Shown in pieces: positions 26,633 through 34,596 of a stretch of DNA of 64,000 nucleotides. The stretch lies in NCBI GenBank assembly GCA_964387685.1, contig CAYLXK010000008.1, positions 1-64,000 of the forward strand. Reading direction: 5' to 3'. Made by a program: the position numbers and the translations under genes. Below the pieces are notes generated by a model that saw nothing but the letters and a program-made list of their open reading frames with translations, was not told the DNA's origin and made no database searches. The first letter of the stretch is position 1. Each line of letters opens with the position of its first letter. The DNA is from Bryobacter sp964387685. Lineage in GTDB: Bacteria > Acidobacteriota > Terriglobia > Bryobacterales > Bryobacteraceae.

Positions 26633-28647
26633 TGGGATTGCTGTCTCCGTGGTGGTTGGTGGCGGGGGCGCTGGGGGCGGCGTTGCCGATTTGGCTGCAC
26701 CTGCTGCAGCAGCATAAACAGGATCCCTTTCCGTTTGCCTCGACGATGTTCTTTGAGCGGCGGACGGAATCGACGACTTATCAGCGGCGGCTCAAATACA
26801 AGTGGCTGATGGCGCTGCGGGTGTTGCTGTTACTGCTGCTGGCGCTGGCCTTCGCGCAGCCTTTTTTGCGGAAGCCGCCGGCGATCTTAAATGCTTCCAA
26901 TGCACTGCAACTATTAGTGGTCGATACGTCGTTTTCGATGCGCGAGGGCGGACGCATAGCGGCGGCCAAAGAGCAGGCGACGCGGGCGATTCCTTCCGGC
27001 GGCCAAACGCAGGTGTGGGGCGTGGGGAGCCGGGTGGCTATCTTGAGCCCGATGACCAACGACCGGACAGAACTGGCCGGGGCAATTGCGAGCGTGACGG
27101 CGGGCGATGAGAAATCAAGTTTTGCGGAACTGGCAAGGAGTATCCGCGATACGGCACGGTCCAGCGGACGGGCCGTGAAGGTGAATTTCTATACCGACGC
27201 GCAGCGGACGGCGCTGCCGCCTTCGTTTGCGGACCTGAGCCTGGATGCCGGGACGGAACTGAAGGTGATCGATGTGGGGAGGAAACTGCCGAACTACACG
27301 GTCGAGACGGTGAATGCGCCGCGGACGGCGTCGGACCTGAGCAAAGCCAAGGTGAATGCGGTGGTGACGGGCTTTAATGCGCCGGCGGCGAAGCTAAATG
27401 TGGCGCTGAAGGTGAACGGCAAGGTGACGGCGACCAAGCAGGTGGATGTGCCCGAGAATGGGCGCACGAATGTGGAGTTCACCGGCTTTGATGGCCCCTA
27501 TGGCTGGCTAAGGGGCGAGGTGGAGATTACGGACCTGGATGCGCTGAGCGGGGACAATCGCTTTTATTTTACGGTGGAGAGGGCGGACCCGCGCAAGGTT
27601 TTGTTTGTGGATGAGCAGCGCAGCGGGCGGGCGGCGCTGTACTTTAAAGCGGCGCTGGGGGCCAGCGCGCAGGCGTTGTTTCAGATTGAGGAGATGAGCA
27701 TGGCGGCGGCGGCCAATGCGACCCTGGCCAACTATGCGTTTGTGGTGTTGAACGATCCGGGCATTAACGCCAAGAGCTTCGAGGGCGTCTTGAAGCGTTA
27801 TGTGGAAAGCGGGGGCGCGGTTCTGATCGCAGCGGGTCCGCAGACGGCGGCGCTGCCTTTGGTACCGGTGGCGGGATTGAAGGTGAATGGCTCGCAGCTG
27901 GCTTCCCGCAATACGCAACGCTATTTTGCCGCGGCGCAGGTGGACCCGACCTATCCCTCATTGCGGCGCGCGGGGCGCTTGGAGGGGGTGCGTTTCTTCG
28001 AGGCGGCGAAGATTGAGGCGGTGAACGGTCCGGGCGTGCTGGTAGCGGCGAAGCTGGAGGACGGCTCTCCACTGCTGATTGAGAAGCGCTTGGGCGAGGG
28101 GAAAGCGATTGTGTTTGCGAGCACGCTGGACAATGTGGCGAACGATTTTCCGGTGAAGCCGAATTTCGTGCCGTTTGTGGAGCAGACGGCGGCGTATCTG
28201 GGGCGTGTGGAGGAGAAGTCGACGGCGTTCCCGGTGGATTCGTATTTGGATTTGCGGGCGGACCAGGCACGGGCGGGATCGGTGGAAGTGATCGGGCCCA
28301 AGGGCGAGCGGGCGCTAACGCTCCAGGAATCGACGACGGCGGCGTCGTTGCGCTTGAGCGAGGCGGGATTTTACGATGTGCGGCGGGCGAATGGGCGGCA
28401 GGAGTTGGTGGCCGTCAACATAGACCGGCGCGAGAGCGATCTGGAGCCGGTGGGGCGGGAGAACTTGGAGCTCTGGGAGGCGTCCGGCAAGACCGGGGGC
28501 TTGGGCCAGACGAGCCAAGCGGGCCTAGGGGCCGAAGCGCCGCCGCCGGATAACCAAAGCTTTTGGTGGTGGGTGGCGCTTTTGGCCGCGCTGACGCTGA
28601 CGGCAGAGCAAGTTTTTTCGGCACGCTACTTGCAGGCAAGAAATTGA
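26632..28647 (+). CDS. BatA/VWA membrane protein
   Basis: 671 residues. N-terminal BatA-type region: helix 1 (about 5-24, SPWWLVAGALGAALPIWLHL), then FFERRTESTTYQRRLKYKWLM and helix 2 (62-77). The VWA domain starts with LLVVDTSFSM (D98-x-S100-x-S102), followed by long beta-rich periplasmic modules with a glutamine-amidotransferase-like stretch near 380-470 (GGAVLIAAGPQTAAL). A C-terminal helix (FWWWVALLAALTLTAEQVF) closes it. Together with MoxR and DUF58 it forms the conserved core of aerotolerance-type (Bat) loci; in other phyla these act on envelope stability, but the role here is inferred only. Confidence 0.88.
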   Translation: MGLLSPWWLVAGALGAALPIWLHLLQQHKQDPFPFASTMFFERRTESTTYQRRLKYKWLMALRVLLLLLLALAFAQPFLRKPPAILNASNALQLLVVDTSFSMREGGRIAAAKEQATRAIPSGGQTQVWGVGSRVAILSPMTNDRTELAGAIASVTAGDEKSSFAELARSIRDTARSSGRAVKVNFYTDAQRTALPPSFADLSLDAGTELKVIDVGRKLPNYTVETVNAPRTASDLSKAKVNAVVTGFNAPAAKLNVALKVNGKVTATKQVDVPENGRTNVEFTGFDGPYGWLRGEVEITDLDALSGDNRFYFTVERADPRKVLFVDEQRSGRAALYFKAALGASAQALFQIEEMSMAAAANATLANYAFVVLNDPGINAKSFEGVLKRYVESGGAVLIAAGPQTAALPLVPVAGLKVNGSQLASRNTQRYFAAAQVDPTYPSLRRAGRLEGVRFFEAAKIEAVNGPGVLVAAKLEDGSPLLIEKRLGEGKAIVFASTLDNVANDFPVKPNFVPFVEQTAAYLGRVEEKSTAFPVDSYLDLRADQARAGSVEVIGPKGERALTLQESTTAASLRLSEAGFYDVRRANGRQELVAVNIDRRESDLEPVGRENLELWEASGKTGGLGQTSQAGLGAEAPPPDNQSFWWWVALLAALTLTAEQVFSARYLQARN

Positions 28648-28677
28648 GTTTGAAAGATTTAGAGAGGAAGTATCGTT

Positions 28678-31600
28678 ATGGCCTTTGAATTCTTAAACCG
28701 GTATCTGGAGCGCGTGAAGCGCCGCTTGCTGGCGGGCGTGGTGCTGCAAGGTTTGGCGATTTCGGCAGCGGTCGCGCTGGCGATGACGATGCTGCTGGTG
28801 TGGATCAATTACCGCTGGGACGTGGGGCAAGAAGACTGGAACTGGTCTCGGGCGCTGCTGTTTTTGGCGCTGAGCGGGGCAGTGACCTTTGGAATTGTGA
28901 TGCCGGTGTTGTGGCTGACGAAGCGGCGTGCGGCGCAAAGGATTGAGCAGGCGGTGCCGGGGCTGGATCAGCGGCTGCTGACCTGCCTCGAAAACAAAGA
29001 CGCCGACAACCCGATGGTGGCCCTGGTGGCCGAGCAGGCGTGGGAACAGGCGCGGACCGTGGAGCCGGCGCAGTTGGTTTCGACGGGAAGGCTGGCGGGA
29101 TTTGGCGGCGCGGCAGCCCTGAGCGCGGGCGTGCTGCTCTGGCTGATTATTGCGACGCCGGGTTGGATGGGGCAGGGCAGCGCGCTGCTTTGGGGCGGCG
29201 TGCCGAAAGGCGTGTCGGCCTTTAACCGCTCGCTGAAGGTGGAACCGGGTTCGACGAAGGTGCGGCGCAGGGCCGATCAGAAGATCACAGCCGAGGTGTT
29301 GGGCTTCGCGCCGGCGTCGGTGAAGATGGTGGCCCGCTTGGGTGAGGCGGCAAAGTGGGAAGAAGTGCCGATGCTGCCTTCCAGCGAGCAGCCGACGCGC
29401 TACGAGTTTTTGTTTGCCGGCATTGGCGCGAACGTTGACTACTACGTGGTGGCGGGCAGCCTGAAGAGCCAGCAATACCGGCTGACGGCGGTGGATCTGC
29501 CGGCGGTGAAGAAATACAAAGTCACTTATAAGTTTCCGTCTTGGAGCGGCATGCCGAACGAGGTGGAGAACCCGGGCGGAGACCTGCGGGCGGTGGGCGG
29601 TACGGAAGCCTACCTTGAGATGGAGACCGATAAAGCGGTGGAGAAACCGGTGCTGGTGATGGAGAACGGGACGCAGGTGCCGGTGACGAGCGAGACGCCG
29701 ACGCGGCATCTGGTGACCGTGAAAATTGTAAAGGACGGCAGCTTCCACTTGGCGATGCTCGAAGACGGCAAGGCCGTGCGCCTGACGGACGATTACTTTA
29801 TCGAGGCCCTGAAGGAAGGGCCGCCAGAGTTGAGCTTTGAGCGGCCGGGCCGCGATTTGAAAGTAAGCCCGATTGAGGAAGTGATGTTTGCGGTGAAGGC
29901 GTCGGACGATTTCGGGTTGACGTCGTTGACACTGCATTATTCCGTGAATGGCGGCGCGGAGCAGACGGTGGCCTTGCCGGTGGCGCGCGGTGCGAAGTCC
30001 GCGACGGGGACGCACATGATGTCGCTTGAAGACTTCAAGTTGGTGCCGGGCGATAACGTGATGTTCTACGCCAAGGCCAAGGATGCCCGCAGCGAAACGG
30101 CGACGAATCCGTTTTTCCTCGAAGCGCAGCCCTATGAGCGCGAGTACTCGCAAAGCCAGCAGCAGGGCGGAGGCGGGGCGGGCATGCAGGCGGGCCAGGA
30201 GGACAACATCGTACAGCGGCAAAAGGAAATCATCTCGGCTACGTTCCTGGAGGACCGGGCGAAGAAGTCCAATGCCGAGACGAGGGAGATCGGTAATTTC
30301 CTTGGCGAGACGCAGGAGAAGCTGCGGACGCAGGCACAGACCTTTGTGCAACGCATTCGGGCGCGGCAGCTAGCCGGGCAGAACGAGACGATTGAAAAGA
30401 TCGCGAAAGAAATGGAAGAGGCGGCCAAGATGATGGCGCCCGCGGCGGCGGATCTGCGCTCGACGAAGTTCAAAGATGCGCTGCCGAATGAACAGAAGGC
30501 GCTGCAGCACTTGCAACGCGCCGAGGCGCTGCGCCGGGAAGTGGAAGTGGCCATGGGCCAGCAGGGTGGAGGCGGTGGCGGCGGGGCGCAGAGGGATCTC
30601 GAAAGCTTACTCGATCTGGAGCTGGATACCGAGAAAAATCAGTACGAGACCGGCCAGCAGATGAGCGCCGAGCAGAAGCAGAAAGAAGTGGACGAGGCCA
30701 TGCGTAAGCTGGAGGAACTGGCCAAGCGGCAGCAGGAGCTTGCTAGCCAAGGCCGGCAGAACCAGCAACAAACGCCCGAGCAGCGTTGGCAGCAGGAGAT
30801 GCTGCGTCGCGAAGCCGAGCGCTTGCAGCAGGAACTCGAGCGGATGCAGCGCAACCAGCAGAATGCGCAGCAGCAAGGTCAGCAACAAGGCCAACAGGGG
30901 CAGCAAGGTCAACAGCAGGGTCAGCAAGGTCAACAGCAGGCTTCCAGCGGGCAGCAAGGCCAGCAGGGGCAGAGCGGTCAGGCCAACGGACAGAACCGGC
31001 AACAGAATCGTTTGAATCGGGATCCGCGCGTGGATAAGGCGCTGGAGAATCTGAAGGAAGCCACGAACGACATGCGCCGCGCGGCCAACAGCCAACAGAA
31101 CGGACAAGGCGGGCAGACGGAAGCGCAGCGGGCGGCCGAGCGGCTGCAAGAAGCCAAGAACCTGATGCGCCAGATGGAGCAGCAGGGCAAGCAGCAACAG
31201 TTAAGCGATCTGGCGCGCCGCAGTGAAGAACTGGCGGCGCAGCAGCGCGCGTTTGAAAAGAAGATGCAGAATCAATTCGGCTCGGGCGAGCGCGCCGGCG
31301 GACAGAAGGCCGAGAGCGTGCGGCCAGGCGGAGATCCGCGCGTCGCGCAGCAAATGTCGGAAGAGAAGAAGGCCATGATGGAGCAATACCAGCGCCTGGA
31401 GAAGGACATCCAGGATGCGGCGCGGCAATTGCGGTCCAGCCAGCGGAGCGCGTCGGCTAAGTTGCAGGAAGGCCTGGGCGAGGTGCAGAAGGAAGATCTG
31501 AACCTGAAGCTCAAGATGATGAGCGAGTATATTCGCCAAGGCTATGGGCAATATATGACGGGCCGGGAGAAGGAGATCACGCGGGCGCTCGATGCGTTGC

Positions 31601-32526
31601 GGGACAAGGTGAAAGAAGCCGAGAAGCTGGGTGGGCCCGGGGGAACGAAATCCGATCCTACCGAGAAGGCGCTAGCGCAGGTGGAGCAGTTGCGGCAGCA
31701 GATTGCGGAGTTGTCGCGGCAGCAACAGGGTCAACAGGGTGGCCAACAAGATGGCCAAAAGGGCGACCCAAAGGGCCAAGGACAAGGCCAGCAACAGGCT
31801 AATCAACAGGGTCAGCAACAGGGTCAGCAACAGGGCAATCAACAGGGCGGTTCCCAGCAAGGCCAGCAGGGCCAGCAGGGCCAGCAGGGTAATCAAAACG
31901 GCAAGGGCCAACAGCCCGGCCAGCAGCCGGGTCAAGGTGGACAGCAAGGCCAAAATGGCGGCGAACAGCGCGGCCAGGGCCAGCCGCAGGGCCGGCAACA
32001 GGCTCAAGGCGGCGAGGCTAAGGCCGGCGGTCGGCAAACGGGCCAAGGCCCCGACGGCGGCACGCGGGAGTTCCGCGGTATGGGTGGGGAATCGAGCCCC
32101 TTCAGCGACCGCGGCCAGATGAATACGGGTGAACAGAGCTACCAGGGTCCCCGCGGGATGGCGCCGAGCGCCGGCGATATGCGCACGGTGGAACGGAATT
32201 TCTCGCAAAGCTTGCGGGAACTGGAATCTATGCGTGGCAAGTTGGGATCAACGCCGGAAGACCAAGCCGAGATGCAGAAACTGTTACGCGACATGGCGGC
32301 ACTGGATCCGAGCCGTTTCCGGGGCAATCCGGCGCTGGTGGAGCAGATGCGCAGCCAGTTGCTGCCGGTGCTGGAGCAGTTGGAATTGAAGCTGCGGCGG
32401 GAAATGGAAGGCAAAGAAGCCGTCGGTGAGGCGCGGAGCGCGACGCCGGACCGGGTGCCGCCAGGATATGCCGAGCAGGTAGCGGAATACTTCCGGCGCT
32501 TGAGCCAAGGGCAGAAGAAGAACTAG
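28678..32526 (+). CDS. Giant DUF4175-like membrane protein with two Q/G-rich low-complexity tracts
   Basis: 1282 residues, ATG preceded by AGAGGAAG. Three membrane helices (about 18-43, 58-80, 140-160) anchor a periplasmic beta-rich region, then long charged coiled coils (about 500-700 and 780-990). Two tracts consist almost only of Gln and Gly with some Ser and Asn (about 684-777 and 1004-1124; repeating QQGQQGQ units). The overall plan matches DUF4175-type low-complexity proteins known beside MoxR clusters. The tracts look intrinsically disordered and could drive clustering. Its last four bases (CTAG) are shared with the stop of the opposite HDOD gene. Confidence 0.82.
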   Translation: MAFEFLNRYLERVKRRLLAGVVLQGLAISAAVALAMTMLLVWINYRWDVGQEDWNWSRALLFLALSGAVTFGIVMPVLWLTKRRAAQRIEQAVPGLDQRLLTCLENKDADNPMVALVAEQAWEQARTVEPAQLVSTGRLAGFGGAAALSAGVLLWLIIATPGWMGQGSALLWGGVPKGVSAFNRSLKVEPGSTKVRRRADQKITAEVLGFAPASVKMVARLGEAAKWEEVPMLPSSEQPTRYEFLFAGIGANVDYYVVAGSLKSQQYRLTAVDLPAVKKYKVTYKFPSWSGMPNEVENPGGDLRAVGGTEAYLEMETDKAVEKPVLVMENGTQVPVTSETPTRHLVTVKIVKDGSFHLAMLEDGKAVRLTDDYFIEALKEGPPELSFERPGRDLKVSPIEEVMFAVKASDDFGLTSLTLHYSVNGGAEQTVALPVARGAKSATGTHMMSLEDFKLVPGDNVMFYAKAKDARSETATNPFFLEAQPYEREYSQSQQQGGGGAGMQAGQEDNIVQRQKEIISATFLEDRAKKSNAETREIGNFLGETQEKLRTQAQTFVQRIRARQLAGQNETIEKIAKEMEEAAKMMAPAAADLRSTKFKDALPNEQKALQHLQRAEALRREVEVAMGQQGGGGGGGAQRDLESLLDLELDTEKNQYETGQQMSAEQKQKEVDEAMRKLEELAKRQQELASQGRQNQQQTPEQRWQQEMLRREAERLQQELERMQRNQQNAQQQGQQQGQQGQQGQQQGQQGQQQASSGQQGQQGQSGQANGQNRQQNRLNRDPRVDKALENLKEATNDMRRAANSQQNGQGGQTEAQRAAERLQEAKNLMRQMEQQGKQQQLSDLARRSEELAAQQRAFEKKMQNQFGSGERAGGQKAESVRPGGDPRVAQQMSEEKKAMMEQYQRLEKDIQDAARQLRSSQRSASAKLQEGLGEVQKEDLNLKLKMMSEYIRQGYGQYMTGREKEITRALDALRDKVKEAEKLGGPGGTKSDPTEKALAQVEQLRQQIAELSRQQQGQQGGQQDGQKGDPKGQGQGQQQANQQGQQQGQQQGNQQGGSQQGQQGQQGQQGNQNGKGQQPGQQPGQGGQQGQNGGEQRGQGQPQGRQQAQGGEAKAGGRQTGQGPDGGTREFRGMGGESSPFSDRGQMNTGEQSYQGPRGMAPSAGDMRTVERNFSQSLRELESMRGKLGSTPEDQAEMQKLLRDMAALDPSRFRGNPALVEQMRSQLLPVLEQLELKLRREMEGKEAVGEARSATPDRVPPGYAEQVAEYFRRLSQGQKKN
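30740..31010 (+). repeat. Q/G codon repeat tract 1 inside the DUF4175-like gene
   Basis: Imperfect short repeats built from CAGCAAGGT, CAACAGGGC and similar units encode GQQ/QQG motifs in frame. Mixed CAG/CAA and GGT/GGC codons suggest selection for the protein sequence rather than pure DNA slippage. Confidence 0.85.
31690..32060 (+). repeat. Q/G codon repeat tract 2 inside the DUF4175-like gene
   Basis: A second, longer stretch of in-frame GGTCAGCAACAG-like units encoding QGQQ repeats mixed with Asn, Lys and Ser. As in tract 1, synonymous codons vary between units. Confidence 0.85.
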
Positions 32527-33749
32527 AAGAAGCTGCGGATGGCTTCGAACTCGAGCTCGAATTCTTCAATGATGCGAGCGGCGGAATCGCGGTAACCGAG
32601 AGCCTCCAGAGTGGCTTGGGCTTGGGCGCGTTGGTTGACCTGTGTAGTGGAAGCGTCGGGTTTTGAGGAGGTATCGGGTTTTGAGGAGGTATCGGGTGAG
32701 CCTTCCTCGGAGGCAGACGGCGCCGTGAGCTGTCCTTCGCAGGCCATGACGTGAATACCGAGATGATGGGCCGTTTGATTGGCGGCAAAAACGATGCGGC
32801 TGAGCAGATAGCCGGGACGGGCCTCCATTACGGCATTTTCCTCGCCTTCCGGGTCGTGATGAAAGTCCACGGCGCGGACGATTTCCGCGGGCAAGTGCCA
32901 GGTCTTGAGGGTCATAGCCGAGAGCTCGGGATGGGTGAAGCCAATCACGGAGCGTTCGGCTTCCAGGAGCGGCGTGCCTTCTTTGGTCACTTTGGCCATA
33001 ATGGCTGTGAACTCTTCGGGTAAAGCGGCGGCGATCAGGAGCTTGCCATAGTCGTGCAAGAGGCCGGCCAGGAAAGCGCCTTCGGGGTATTGGCAGACGC
33101 AGTTCTGCGCCAGCAGATCGGAAAGTTGCGCCACGGCGGCCCCGTGCAGGTTGAACTGGCCCATGTTCCAGGGCGGCACGGTCCGCGTATTCTGCCAAAG
33201 GCGGGCAATGGAAAGGCTGAGGAGAAAGTTCCGCAAGCGCACAATGCCCAGCACGCTGACGGCGTGGGCGATGGAGTTGATCCGGCTGCGGCGGGCCATA
33301 GCGGCGCTATTGACCAAACGCAGCACGTGGCCGCTGAGGACGGTATCCTTTTCAATCAGGCTGGAGAGATCGCTAAAGCGGACGTCCTCGCTGGCGAGGC
33401 TGGCGATGAGGCGGTTCAGGATGGGCGAGAACGGCGGCAGCGAATTGAGAACGCGCTGGAGCTTTTGTCTATAGAGAAGTTGCCGGTTCTCGGGCGATAG
33501 CTCAGACAGAGGATGTTCGGCGGATGCGCCGTTAGTGCTTGGGACGGTGCTTGGGACGGCAGTGGGGGCGGGGCTAGCCTGCCGGCCGTCGCGGGTGCCC
33601 GGCCGGGGCAGTCCCAATTTGGCGGCCAACTCCTGCTGCGCGGTTTTTGCTGGCGCGGCGGTCGTGCGGTCTCCCGGATGCAAATTGGTAGACGGCAATG
33701 TGTCGGACGGAGAATGCGGCATGCGCTCCACATACCTCATATCGGACAC
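32523..33749 (-). CDS. HDOD domain signalling protein
   Basis: Up to 408 residues; GTG at 33749 or ATG at 33740. The first about 100 residues are Pro/Ser/Thr-rich and disordered. The HDOD domain spans about 105-310: LPPFSPILNRLIA, SSLIEKDTVLSGHVLRLVNSA, AVSVLGIVRLRNFLLSLS and AGLLHDYGKLLIA, the usual helical pattern of this HD-related, non-enzymatic signalling domain. The C-terminal region holds a short repeat (PDTSSK twice). HDOD proteins take part in signal transduction, often with cyclic-di-GMP or kinases; the partner here is unknown. It is divergent from an ABC transporter gene by 35 bases. Confidence 0.86.
   Translation of the reverse strand: MSDMRYVERMPHSPSDTLPSTNLHPGDRTTAAPAKTAQQELAAKLGLPRPGTRDGRQASPAPTAVPSTVPSTNGASAEHPLSELSPENRQLLYRQKLQRVLNSLPPFSPILNRLIASLASEDVRFSDLSSLIEKDTVLSGHVLRLVNSAAMARRSRINSIAHAVSVLGIVRLRNFLLSLSIARLWQNTRTVPPWNMGQFNLHGAAVAQLSDLLAQNCVCQYPEGAFLAGLLHDYGKLLIAAALPEEFTAIMAKVTKEGTPLLEAERSVIGFTHPELSAMTLKTWHLPAEIVRAVDFHHDPEGEENAVMEARPGYLLSRIVFAANQTAHHLGIHVMACEGQLTAPSASEEGSPDTSSKPDTSSKPDASTTQVNQRAQAQATLEALGYRDSAARIIEEFELEFEAIRSFF
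32656..32696. repeat. 18-bp tandem repeat in HDOD gene
   Basis: Two exact copies of TCGGGTTTTGAGGAGGTA plus a five-base partial third copy. They encode PDTSSK repeats on the minus strand. In-frame, in the disordered part of the HDOD protein, so tolerated length variation is likely. Confidence 0.9.
33535..33558. repeat. 12-bp tandem repeat in HDOD gene
   Basis: GTGCTTGGGACG occurs twice in succession and encodes PSTVPST on the minus strand in the low-complexity N-terminal region of the HDOD protein. Confidence 0.9.
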
Positions 33750-33784
33750 CTAGCCCGTAACTTTGAAGGGCGATAATACAAAAA

Positions 33785-34588
33785 GTGTCTGACTCCCTCC
33801 CCGCCGCGCCCAGTTGGGCGATCGAAACCAGGAATTTGCGCAAGACCTATGGCTCGAAAGTAGCGGTCGAGTCCTTGGATTTGCGCGTACCCCGTGGCTG
33901 CTTCTACGGCTTCCTGGGTCCAAATGGTGCCGGTAAGACCACCACGATCAAGATGCTCATGGGCGTAGCCCAAGCCACGGCCGGAGAGATATTCCTGTTG
34001 GGGGAAAAGGTGGGGATGGAGAATCCGCAGGCCTCGATGTCGGCGAAGCAGCGCATTGGCCTGGTGCCGGACGAGACCCTGCTCTTCGATCACCTGACGG
34101 GGGGCGAATACCTCGAGTTTGTGGGGCGGCTTTACGGACTGGAGCGGACGATGGCGGTAGAGCGGTCTAAGGAACTGCTGCGATTCTTTGAACTCGAGGG
34201 CACGGGCAGGAAGCTGATCGGCGAATACTCGAAAGGCATGCGGAAGCGCGTGGCCATGGGCGCGGCGTTGATTCATCGGCCGCAGCTCTTCCTGATGGAT
34301 GAGCCCTTTGAGGGTGTCGATGCCGTGGGGGCGCGGCTGATGAAGGACTTGCTGCTCGATCTGGTGCGCAATGGCGCCACGATCTTTCTGACCTCGCACG
34401 TGCTTGAGGTGGTGGAGCGACTATGCGACCGGGTGGCGATTATCCACGAGGGGCGGCTGGTTGTAGAGGGAACGCTCGACGAACTGCGGCGCACGGCGGA
34501 AGAGGGCGGCAGAGAGTCGCTGGAAGATTTGTTTGTGCGCACGGTGGGTGAGCAACATCGCCTGGCCGGAGACCTCTCGTGGCTATAG
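33785..34588 (+). CDS. ABC transporter ATP-binding protein
   Basis: 267 residues, GTG start. Walker A GPNGAGKTT (45-53), a Q-loop near 95, signature-like YSKGMRKRVAMG (the usual LSGGQ is replaced by YSKGM, common in exporters of the ABC-2 type), Walker B LFLMDEPFEG and an H-loop in LTSHVLEV. It pairs with the following permease gene, which starts nine bases after its stop. Substrate unknown; export is most likely from the family. Divergent from the HDOD gene. Confidence 0.93.
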   Translation: MSDSLPAAPSWAIETRNLRKTYGSKVAVESLDLRVPRGCFYGFLGPNGAGKTTTIKMLMGVAQATAGEIFLLGEKVGMENPQASMSAKQRIGLVPDETLLFDHLTGGEYLEFVGRLYGLERTMAVERSKELLRFFELEGTGRKLIGEYSKGMRKRVAMGAALIHRPQLFLMDEPFEGVDAVGARLMKDLLLDLVRNGATIFLTSHVLEVVERLCDRVAIIHEGRLVVEGTLDELRRTAEEGGRESLEDLFVRTVGEQHRLAGDLSWL

Positions 34589-34596
34589 GAGCGCTA

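Noticed and set aside
30607..31197. Leu-rich open frame on the minus strand opposite the Q/G tract
   Set aside because: Leucine richness is only the reverse complement of CAG/CAA codons; it looks membrane-like by accident.
30740..32060. Short DNA repeats that could look like a CRISPR or minisatellite
   Set aside because: They are in-frame codon repeats without constant repeat and unique spacer structure, coding for QGQQ.
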